This document shows positions 47,142-55,060 of a stretch of 64,000 bases of DNA, piece after piece. Position numbers and translations under genes: made by a program. Numbering within the stretch: position 1 is the stretch's first letter; every line of letters begins with the position of its first letter. The stretch spans positions 1 to 64,000 of the IMG/VR virus record IMGVR_UViG_3300042731_007310, one strand, 5' to 3'. The DNA is from a virus. The notes below the pieces were generated by a model that had not been told where the DNA came from, made no database searches, and was given only the letters and a program-made list of their open reading frames with translations.

Positions 47142-48245
47142 ATGCCAGCTTTAGTACGCGGTGAAGTCAGCAATTGTAGCAATCCAAAACTTGACGTTTT
47201 TATGAGAGATCAATACGGACAACTTATAAATGTTTCCGAATTATCTTTTCAGATTTTTGACAAGGTTACAACTCCCGGAACACCAATTCAAATTTATCCG
47301 CTTACAGGTCGTCAAAGTGTTGATTTGAATCCTTGTCCGGTTGGTGGTCGATTAGAGACTGGTAGATATGTTGCTACATACACCATTCCATTTACGATAC
47401 CTATAGGTACTCATGAAATTAGGTGGTTTACAAAATTGAGTTCAACAGATCCGGAACAAGATTTTGCAGAAGAATTTCAGGTCCTATCTGAAGCAACAAT
47501 TTTACCTGGTGATTATTATGTTAGTGTATCAGAAGTAAGAGCGGCTGGATTGAATTCACAACCACCTGATGACGCTGAAATTCAAGCTTCAATTTGTTTA
47601 TGGCAACAGGTTCTAGAAAGAGCAACTAGACAGTGGTTTAGGCCAATAGAGATAGAAATGTATTTGGATGGAACCGATAGCGACGCGCTTCATTTTGCTA
47701 TTCCAATAATCTCTATAGAAGAATTAAAAATCAATGACGAAGATTCTGCATTGGATACTGATCGTTATAAAGTTTATAATAGCGTAAGGTATCCTGATGA
47801 TAGAAAGAATCCAAGAATAAAATTGATAGATCAATGGGGTTACAAAAGAGATATCTATAGCTCACAAGATAGAACTAGTAGAAGTCGCTTTTTCAAGGGT
47901 CGTCAAAATCAATACGTGAAAGGTGTTTTTGGATACGTTGAAGCTGATGGTTCTACGCCATTATTGATCAAACAGGCTATGATTAGATTGGTTGTGAAGG
48001 ATCTGACAACACCACTGATAGAAGATCCTGAAAGTGATATTTCACCACCCCCGTTAGTAACCGGAAATGTTTCTGAAGAATGGACTGATGGTCACAAAAT
48101 AAAGTATCAAATTAGTGGTGGTGAATTGAAGCCGCGCGCCCCTGGTTTATCTGGTTTGATTGACGATCCATTTGTTCAGAGAGTAATAACGTTATACAAG
48201 GCTCCTATAGGAATGGAAACACCCCCTAATCCAACATGGTCATAA
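47142..48245 (+). CDS. Head-tail connector-like protein with N-terminal Ig-like part
   Basis: A 367-aa protein. Residues 1-120 are strands of Ig or fibronectin type. The second part starts YVSVSEVRAAGLNSQPPDDA, then WQQVLERATRQWFRP, the helical pattern of gp6-type head-tail adaptors. Two domains joined this way are uncommon. Role assigned by pattern and order (upstream of neck proteins). Confidence 0.65.
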   Translation: MPALVRGEVSNCSNPKLDVFMRDQYGQLINVSELSFQIFDKVTTPGTPIQIYPLTGRQSVDLNPCPVGGRLETGRYVATYTIPFTIPIGTHEIRWFTKLSSTDPEQDFAEEFQVLSEATILPGDYYVSVSEVRAAGLNSQPPDDAEIQASICLWQQVLERATRQWFRPIEIEMYLDGTDSDALHFAIPIISIEELKINDEDSALDTDRYKVYNSVRYPDDRKNPRIKLIDQWGYKRDIYSSQDRTSRSRFFKGRQNQYVKGVFGYVEADGSTPLLIKQAMIRLVVKDLTTPLIEDPESDISPPPLVTGNVSEEWTDGHKIKYQISGGELKPRAPGLSGLIDDPFVQRVITLYKAPIGMETPPNPTWS

Positions 48246-48246
48246 A

Positions 48247-48669
48247 ATGGTTTTACCTAGACTCATACATCCGATACCAACACAAATTCAACCGTTTCTT
48301 CCACAAGATACGATTCAGGACGATGGTTATAATGAGCCCGTTCAAACTGTTGAATATGGTGAAACATACACAATAAAAGGTCAATGGAAATGGTATTCTG
48401 AAAAAGAACTTAGGCAAATGAGGTCCGGAACTGAAGAAGGTTCAGACGGATATGTATTGCTTAGGATGAAAGATTTGAAAGCGTTAGGAAAAACGCTTTC
48501 ACGTGGTGATAGAATTGCTGGTTATGGATCTGGAACTGGAAGAGTAGAACTTGATGTATACGTGGTAAAAATAAGGTATGAAGGACATTATCCGGATCAA
48601 GGTGGACCTGCACTTGTGAAAGCATTTTTCTTAGATAGACAACCAGATAGACAAACACCTGGTATTTGA
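48247..48669 (+). CDS. Neck or head-completion-like protein
   Basis: A 140-aa strand-rich protein (GQWKWYSEKELRQMRSGTEE, DRIAGYGSGTGRVELDVYVV) of the size and position of a phage stopper. It begins one base after the connector stop and overlaps the next gene (TGATG). The call is by order and size. Confidence 0.55.
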   Translation: MVLPRLIHPIPTQIQPFLPQDTIQDDGYNEPVQTVEYGETYTIKGQWKWYSEKELRQMRSGTEEGSDGYVLLRMKDLKALGKTLSRGDRIAGYGSGTGRVELDVYVVKIRYEGHYPDQGGPALVKAFFLDRQPDRQTPGI

Positions 48670-49292
48670 TGCCTACCCAATTCAAAATAAAAGGACTAAA
48701 AAAATGGCAACAAGCTATTGATGCACGCGGTTTTGATAGGGCGTCTAGAATACATATGAGACAAGCCACAAAACTAAATGGTTTGATGGCTACAAAATTA
48801 CAAAGACAGGTTATTCAAAGCGGAAAAAGTCTAAATAGAAACGCTACTCTTACACAAGCAATAAAGGGTGATGACAAGGCTTTAGTAGATGATGCAACTT
48901 TGTTTCAAAGTATAACGCATAAAGTTATTGATGACTTCACTGTTTTTGCTGGTGTTCTTAGATCTGATCGATCGTTTGAAGTTGCATCGATGATTCATCA
49001 TGGAGCTGAAGCAAGAGTCAGCAAAAAGATGCGTGGTTTATTCTATGTATTATGGAGGGCTAGCACTGGAAAAATGGATCCAAACAGACTAACCGGAAGG
49101 GCTAAGGATCTGTATGAGAGAATGCAAACTGGTTGGCTACCACTAAGTAACGATACTGAAGTTATCGTGATTCCGCCTAGACAATGGATTATAATTGCAT
49201 TTAGAAATACTCAAATGATCAAACAAGCGCGCGACAATTGGAAGATGGCCTTACAGCGTGCTTTCGCTGATAGAGCAAAGGGTGGTAAATAA
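48669..49292 (+). CDS. HK97 gp10-like neck or tail completion protein
   Basis: A 207-aa protein with basic helix (GLKKWQQAIDARGFDRASRI), strands and a C-terminal WKMALQRAFADRA. The order and size fit tail completion proteins of the HK97 gp10 type. ATG overlaps the upstream stop. Confidence 0.6.
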   Translation: MPTQFKIKGLKKWQQAIDARGFDRASRIHMRQATKLNGLMATKLQRQVIQSGKSLNRNATLTQAIKGDDKALVDDATLFQSITHKVIDDFTVFAGVLRSDRSFEVASMIHHGAEARVSKKMRGLFYVLWRASTGKMDPNRLTGRAKDLYERMQTGWLPLSNDTEVIVIPPRQWIIIAFRNTQMIKQARDNWKMALQRAFADRAKGGK

Positions 49293-50539
49293 TGCCTAGA
49301 TTTAGAAAAATGATGAAAAGCTTTTTGTTCGAAGAGTCATTTAGAAGAGATATGGCCGATCTAAATTCTGGCGTAAGGCTGAATCCACAAACTAATAGAT
49401 TAGAAATAATGCCTGTTAGTGGCGGTTCCTATCCAACTACCCTAGATTTATTCGCAAGAACAAGATTGACAACACCGGAAGCCCTTAGAAAATGGTCTGG
49501 ATTTTTTGTCATATTGAATAATGCTAAAATTGCCGGTGACGTGGTTACTGATGTTAGGTTTAGAATTAGTGATGGGGTAAATGATTATTATTGGAATACT
49601 GGTGCTAATGACTGGGTTGTGGCCGCTCCAAACAATTGGAATACAGAACAAGAAGTAGCAGATAATATAGATAAGTGGTTGAATCAATCTATACAGGTTG
49701 TGATAAATCTGTCTACTCAAAATGAACGTGTAACGCCATACGTAAATGAAGTGAGGTTGTTATATGAAACCGATCTTGTTTTTCTTGAAGACTACGTTGT
49801 TAGATCATTCAAAGAAGATCTTTTGGACAATGTTAGGCCGATTTCTGTTATCGCGTTTAATTCAAGCGGTGAAACACAAAAAGATTTGAGTGTTATAAAA
49901 ACACCGTACGATATCGTAGACGTTGACGCGGTATATAACAACACGGTTGACGAAAAACATCTTTCACCACTTTCCGGTGTATCGTTCAATCCGACTTCGA
50001 AAACTGTTTTCTTTCCAGCGCAAACGGTAGGTGACCGAATTGAAATAAGATTTATTTGGCGCCCCTACGTTGTTTTGACGCAATCGCAAGATTATACAGA
50101 AGTCCGGAAAATTCCTGTCATAGTAATCGACGATGTTTCTATCGAAAATGAAAGTGTGATTAGAAATAGGCCGTACGTAATAAACAAAGGAACCGGTCAT
50201 GGTTTTGTTTTCGAAGAAGGTTTTCAAGCCGATATAAGGACACCGTTACGTATTATCACAAGCTCTAGAAGGGATTTGGATATATTATCTGATGAGTTGA
50301 AGCGGTACTTTGCTAACACCACATTTCTTAGATCTCGTGGTCAGGATGAAAATTACACATACCGTGTTTTGGAAGTTTTCAACGATAGTTCAACACCGTC
50401 ACAAAAGGAACTGTACACTGGTAGACTTACCGTTTTGATCGAAAAAGCTGTATTCTATAGTGAAGACGCTAAGCCGATAACTGGTGTCAAGCGCTTTAGC
50501 GTGACTGGTGGAAACATTACAATAGAAGTCACGAATTAG
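49292..50539 (+). CDS. Tail terminator-like or baseplate-attached protein
   Basis: A 415-aa strand-rich protein. The C-terminal part (about 315-400, LRIITSSRRDLDILSDELKR) resembles phage tail terminators. The N-terminal 220 residues are additional and unassigned, so this may be a fused terminator. It precedes the sheath gene, as terminators do. Confidence 0.55.
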   Translation: MPRFRKMMKSFLFEESFRRDMADLNSGVRLNPQTNRLEIMPVSGGSYPTTLDLFARTRLTTPEALRKWSGFFVILNNAKIAGDVVTDVRFRISDGVNDYYWNTGANDWVVAAPNNWNTEQEVADNIDKWLNQSIQVVINLSTQNERVTPYVNEVRLLYETDLVFLEDYVVRSFKEDLLDNVRPISVIAFNSSGETQKDLSVIKTPYDIVDVDAVYNNTVDEKHLSPLSGVSFNPTSKTVFFPAQTVGDRIEIRFIWRPYVVLTQSQDYTEVRKIPVIVIDDVSIENESVIRNRPYVINKGTGHGFVFEEGFQADIRTPLRIITSSRRDLDILSDELKRYFANTTFLRSRGQDENYTYRVLEVFNDSSTPSQKELYTGRLTVLIEKAVFYSEDAKPITGVKRFSVTGGNITIEVTN

Positions 50540-50550
50540 GAGGTTTTCCC

Positions 50551-52875
50551 ATGACAAGAAGATTTGGACCTACGCGAGCCGCTGGCACGGTGATCGAAGA
50601 ACAAGAAGGCGACAAGAGTATAAGTCCTGGTGCTTTAGGGTGGGCCGGATATGCTGGCATTATGGAAAAGGGACCTGTCGGTGAGCTTATGCTGGTTTCG
50701 TCAAAAACCGAATTGCTGGCAATGACAGGCGGTATTTTATCCGATAGTTTGTTACCCGATTGCGCGCAAGATTTTTTCAGTGTGGCTAATGGCGCTGGTG
50801 GACTTGCGCTTGTTCGTGTTACTGATGGTAACGAATTGCAATCAGAACGTACGTTATACGCGCGTATCGGAAGCCTTTTGACGCCTATGGGTACATTGAA
50901 AGCCGCAAATGGCGGAAGGTGGGGTGGTAAGAAAGATAATAGATCTTACGATCTAGATGCGGCTGGTGATCTTGCAAACACAACGCTTCAACTTCCCGCT
51001 GCTATAGCAAGTTCTTTAGTAACCGACCAATTAAAGGGTGGCTGGATTGAATTGGACGCTGTAGCGAATACAAGATATCCGATCATAGGAAATAGTAATA
51101 CTGGATTGATAACGGTTGCAGCCGATCAAACCATGAAAGATGACTGGACGGCCGCTGCGGTTCCTACAAATCTTCGATTCTACCTGATTTTGGAGAATGA
51201 AGGAAAATCAGTCTCTTTCAAAATTGGTGACGGTGAAGAAAATCCTGATACGGAATTCTCAATCGAATTCTTTGTTGATGGTGCAACGGTGAAGAAGTAC
51301 GGAAATCTTCATACGGATCCTAACAACGCGCGTTATTGGGTAAATGTAATCAATAACGACACTTCAAATTTTGTAGCTGAAGCCGTGGATCTTTGGACTG
51401 GTGCTCATGTGGCAAACGTAAGGCCAGCAAATTATTACGGGATAATCAAGACTGTAACGGCTACAGTTCTAACCGCTGAAATTCACGACTTTACAATCAA
51501 TAGCCCTAGTGGTGGTAATCCTACGTTTGCATTAGGGACTACAACCGACGAAATGATCGAACAACAAATCACCATTACGATGACAGCGCCTACCACTGGC
51601 GACGTAGTTTCTGACAAGTTTGGTGCATTGGGTACGGTTACGTTAGGTACTCTATTTGATCCGGTGAATGGTGCTGGTGGCGCGAACATAAACAAGTGGT
51701 GTCCACCGTTTACTGTAACGACTGGTGCCACTCCGTTAGTAGCTACTGACACGTTGGTTGTAAACTATAAGCCGTTTGTGGCTGATGAGTTGATCGGTGG
51801 TTATCTCTATCCTGACAAAGTGAATTACAAACTGGATAACTATAGGATCGTAGACAACGATCACAAATCCATCACTATCGCAAGTGGTAATGATATGACG
51901 ACGATAGCCGCTATAGCAGACGAATTCATGGTATCCGCTGCTATCGAAATGGCTTTCGGTAGAGACGGAAATGCAGACGTTGTTGACGCGGATTATGAAC
52001 TTCAAGCTTGGGATGTAGACACAAGCCCGTTCAACGATGTAGCTGGACTGAATCTAGGCCTAATCAAATTCGCTACCCCTGGTGTGAATTCAACGGCCGT
52101 TCAAAAAGCTGGTGTTGCGTACGCTGAAGCAAAGAATCATCAGTATCGATATGAAGCGGCTTCAACCGTACTAACCGAAAACAGCGCGTTGTCTCTCGTA
52201 AATGACACGCTAGGGCGTTCCGATTATGCCGTGATGGCTTGGCCGTCTTACGGATATGTTCCGGATCCTGACCCGAATTTCGCTCGTGAAGGCCGTTTGA
52301 AGCTCATACCGATGACTGGTATGATTCATGGTCGTGAAGCTTCAATAGCCCGTAATTGGAACGGTTATCACAAGGCTGAAGCCGGTGTTGATGCAACACT
52401 ACCACGTGTACTAAAACTTCCGACCTTGGATAGGCGACTGAATGAAGAACTGTTGAACCCTGCCGGAATCGCTGTTATCAAGAAGAAGCAAGGCAATTTC
52501 GTGATATGGGGTGATCGTACTCTACATAGAGATCCGTCTTGGAAATGGAAGCACCAACGCGAACAAATGTGTTATTACGAACAAGTTCTTCAAGAATCGT
52601 TTGATTTCATTATTTTCGCTATCAATGATGCAATAAGCGATAAACTAGCGGAAACAGCGCTAATCACTTTCTTCCTTCCGGAATTTGTGAAAAGAGCGCT
52701 ACGTGGTAAAACGTTCCAAGAAGCCGCGATCATCAAAGTAGATGAAGAGTTGAACACCGATGTCACGAGAGACGCTGGTGATAAGATCGCTTCAGTAAGT
52801 TTGCGTTTAGCCGATACGGTTGAACGGTTTATAATCAAAATCGGTAAACAAGGAATTTTTGAATCAGTAGCATAA
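50551..52875 (+). CDS. Tail sheath protein
   Basis: A 774-aa protein forming the contractile sheath. The N-terminal part starts with SPGALGWAGYAGIMEKGPVG and the C-terminal domain (about 560-774) has the conserved sheath pattern (LNPAGIAVIKKKQGNFVIWG, then RVFE/F-x-x-F-like region and LRLADTVERFIIKIG). The middle (about 115-420) is a long insert with Ig-like strands, which would decorate the outside. AGGAGG precedes the ATG. Confidence 0.92.
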   Translation: MTRRFGPTRAAGTVIEEQEGDKSISPGALGWAGYAGIMEKGPVGELMLVSSKTELLAMTGGILSDSLLPDCAQDFFSVANGAGGLALVRVTDGNELQSERTLYARIGSLLTPMGTLKAANGGRWGGKKDNRSYDLDAAGDLANTTLQLPAAIASSLVTDQLKGGWIELDAVANTRYPIIGNSNTGLITVAADQTMKDDWTAAAVPTNLRFYLILENEGKSVSFKIGDGEENPDTEFSIEFFVDGATVKKYGNLHTDPNNARYWVNVINNDTSNFVAEAVDLWTGAHVANVRPANYYGIIKTVTATVLTAEIHDFTINSPSGGNPTFALGTTTDEMIEQQITITMTAPTTGDVVSDKFGALGTVTLGTLFDPVNGAGGANINKWCPPFTVTTGATPLVATDTLVVNYKPFVADELIGGYLYPDKVNYKLDNYRIVDNDHKSITIASGNDMTTIAAIADEFMVSAAIEMAFGRDGNADVVDADYELQAWDVDTSPFNDVAGLNLGLIKFATPGVNSTAVQKAGVAYAEAKNHQYRYEAASTVLTENSALSLVNDTLGRSDYAVMAWPSYGYVPDPDPNFAREGRLKLIPMTGMIHGREASIARNWNGYHKAEAGVDATLPRVLKLPTLDRRLNEELLNPAGIAVIKKKQGNFVIWGDRTLHRDPSWKWKHQREQMCYYEQVLQESFDFIIFAINDAISDKLAETALITFFLPEFVKRALRGKTFQEAAIIKVDEELNTDVTRDAGDKIASVSLRLADTVERFIIKIGKQGIFESVA

Positions 52876-52929
52876 GGCCAAAGTCGAAAAACGTTTTAGG
52901 CGCTTAGCGCTAAATTGGAGGTAAGGAAA

Positions 52930-53373
52930 ATGTCAAGAGCCACACTAAAAAGGTCGCTAGGCGAAGCTGGTGCATTTTTTGACGATTCGCACGGCGAAGA
53001 TAATCTGTTAGCAGTGCTAACGTCTATGGCTAACGTAGGCGAAAGTCTAAGTGTCAAAGAAGCGAGTCCATCAACAGGGATAAAAGCTTCAATGGTGATG
53101 GATGGCGCTTCAAGGATTGGAACGCTATACACGAAAATAGGCACTACCGGAACAGCGCTTCAAACAGACGTACGCGTACGCGTGAATGGAACCTTGATTA
53201 CCGGAACGCTTTCTACTCTCAATACGGAAGCTGATGGTACTTATAAGGGTCTAGCGTACAACTACAATCTTGCGGCTGGTGATTTGGTAGAAATCGATTT
53301 TACAGCCGTTGCTACTGGTGCGGCAAACGTCGCGGCTACCCTAAGAATGAAGCCTGTAACGGTTGAGACTTGA
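52930..53373 (+). CDS. Hypothetical virion protein
   Basis: A 147-aa protein. The N-terminal helical part is followed by Thr/Gly-rich strands (GTTGTALQTDVRVRVNGTLI) of sheet or appendage character. GGAGGTAAGGAAA precedes ATG 52930. An AAAACGTTTT palindrome lies in the gap before it. Located between sheath and tube genes. Confidence 0.58.
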   Translation: MSRATLKRSLGEAGAFFDDSHGEDNLLAVLTSMANVGESLSVKEASPSTGIKASMVMDGASRIGTLYTKIGTTGTALQTDVRVRVNGTLITGTLSTLNTEADGTYKGLAYNYNLAAGDLVEIDFTAVATGAANVAATLRMKPVTVET

Positions 53374-53423
53374 TTTCTCAATAACGTCTAATTTCTACTT
53401 CATCCAATGCAAGGAGGATCAAA

Positions 53424-53861
53424 GTGAAAGGCGAAATTTTAGCAGACCATATGTCGGTCAATAAGTATACACTTCAAATTGTCGGATTGATTCCGATAAC
53501 AGCCGTTGAAATGTCGGGTATCGAAGATGAACTTGAAACCACAGAACTTCCGGATCGGACTGTTGCGAGTGGTGGTAATCGAAAGGCTACGGAATTCACA
53601 ATGATGGTTCCCGCCCACCATGCCGCTGAACAAGCCGCTTTAGAGTTATGGTATAGAGAGTCTCAAGATCCCGTTTCACCAACGTACAAAAAGCCGTGTA
53701 CCTTGACCTTGGAGTCAATATCTGGAAATGCAACACGCGGTTATACGCTTTCTGGCGTTTTTCCAAAAGGTAGAAATACCCCTGATTTGGAAAAGAAAAA
53801 TGAAGGCGAAATAGCCCTAATAGAATGGGTGATGTCAGTAGACGACATTATCCCAATATAA
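53424..53861 (+). CDS. Tail tube protein
   Basis: A 145-aa protein forming the inner tube. The pattern fits gp19-like tubes: a beta-barrel with ELETTELPDRTVASGGNRKA, LELWYRESQDP and GVFPKGRNTPDLEKKNEGEI. GTG start after AAGGAGGATCAAA, a very strong site, as expected for an abundant protein. The position after the sheath fits. Confidence 0.82.
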   Translation: MKGEILADHMSVNKYTLQIVGLIPITAVEMSGIEDELETTELPDRTVASGGNRKATEFTMMVPAHHAAEQAALELWYRESQDPVSPTYKKPCTLTLESISGNATRGYTLSGVFPKGRNTPDLEKKNEGEIALIEWVMSVDDIIPI

Positions 53862-53959
53862 TTCTTGGAACCTGGTGGTTCCTAAATTGCGATACAATCG
53901 CTTTCTGAAAACCTGTTGGTTTGACCTATCAAGGCTATTAGCCGATTGGAGGTAACCCG
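53862..53959 (+). other. Intergenic gap with small hairpins
   Basis: Contains GGAACC/GGTTCC (near 53878-53893), GCGAT/ATCGC and GGCT/AGCC arms, none with a T-run. Likely mRNA structure between tube and chaperone genes. Confidence 0.4.
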
Positions 53960-54838
53960 ATGAAAAAAGTAGGTACAAAAGAGATAAAAGAAGACGATCC
54001 GAAAGTCAAAGAAACACCGGGTCGAATGACTATAACGTTAGGGGAATACCGCGATAGATTACCTGTTGGTATATTGCAAGGCGGTAAACTCTATAAAGAC
54101 GTTATTTTGAAGCCATGGCGTACTAAAGACGAACGTGAATTAGGGAAGAAATTTCCTAATGACGCTGGTATGGCTGAACATGTTTCGATAGTAGTAGCCA
54201 ATATGTGTTCTAAATTAGGCCCTCATGATATGGACAGTATGAAGGACGCTGAAAAATCATTGGTTGTTTCTACTATGTATATGGCCGATGTTTTTTATGT
54301 CTATACGTTATTGAGATTGAAATCTATGGGCAAGGATTTGAAGCTTACAATTACCTGCCCTACACCTGGTTGTGGTGTTGAATTCCCATATGTTGGAAAT
54401 CTTGAAACCATAGAAGTATCGTACGTTGAAGATCTTGACGATATTTTGTGGAACTATGACCTTCACGATCCTATCGACATAAGAAAACAGAAAGTCGAAA
54501 AATTTAGGATGGCATATCCCAAATGGTCGGTAATGGAAGAAGGACGTGGAAACACAAACGAAGCTGAAGTGAAAGCTATGACTCTTCTTGGTTCAATCGT
54601 TGGTCTAAACGATGTAAATGAGCCCGTATCATTGACTATGTCTGAAATTGATGAGTTATCAAAAGTTGATTTTGAATGTCTCATTCAAGGAATAAATGAT
54701 CATTTTTTAGGCCCTAAAATGGGCATAGAAGGCGAGTGTACACCGGAAATTTGTACTAAGCTGAAGCGCGGTGGTCATAAATTTATCTTTCCGATAGATT
54801 GGAGGTATAAGAATTTTTTCGGTTCTTCTTCCCGATAA
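53960..54838 (+). CDS. Tail assembly chaperone, upstream frame (gpG-like)
   Basis: A 292-aa protein expected to hold the tape measure during tail assembly. It contains CPTPGCGVEF (about 134-143), a possible zinc pair, and helical segments typical of chaperones preceding a tape measure gene. It ends at TAA 54836 shortly after the slippery site T-TTT-TTC (54814-54820). AGGTAAC precedes the ATG with GGAGG a few bases further up. Confidence 0.78.
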   Translation: MKKVGTKEIKEDDPKVKETPGRMTITLGEYRDRLPVGILQGGKLYKDVILKPWRTKDERELGKKFPNDAGMAEHVSIVVANMCSKLGPHDMDSMKDAEKSLVVSTMYMADVFYVYTLLRLKSMGKDLKLTITCPTPGCGVEFPYVGNLETIEVSYVEDLDDILWNYDLHDPIDIRKQKVEKFRMAYPKWSVMEEGRGNTNEAEVKAMTLLGSIVGLNDVNEPVSLTMSEIDELSKVDFECLIQGINDHFLGPKMGIEGECTPEICTKLKRGGHKFIFPIDWRYKNFFGSSSR

Positions 54839-55056
54839 CTAGTGTAGACGAGTTACGGGAAGAAACTTTTGGTCTATATTATTTTTCTGAAGGTGGAATC
54901 AATTACGACAATATAGATAATATGGATTCAGAAGAAAGAGCGTGGCATCTAAGACGAATTTATGATCAAAAGAAAAAAGAAAGTGACGCGGTAAAAAAGG
55001 CTCAAGGAGGTACGAATAAACCGGCTGGTGGTAGAATAAGAAGAAAACGGAGATAG
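53960..55056 (+). CDS. Tail assembly chaperone, -1 frameshift product (gpGT-like)
   Basis: Slipping back one base at T-TTT-TTC (54814-54820) moves reading into a second frame open to TAG 55054-55056. This extension (about 78 residues past the shift) contains MDSEERAWHLRRIYDQKKKE, matching the conserved tail of chaperone frameshift products, and a basic end. The two-frame arrangement directly before the tape measure gene is the classic lambda G-GT layout. Confidence 0.8.
54814..54820 (+). promoter_or_regulatory. -1 ribosomal frameshift slippery site
   Basis: T-TTT-TTC in the X-XXY-YYZ form, with zero-frame codons AAT TTT TTC and -1 codons TTT TTT CGG. It sits 16 bases before the zero-frame stop. 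Confidence 0.8.
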
Positions 55057-55060
55057 AAAA

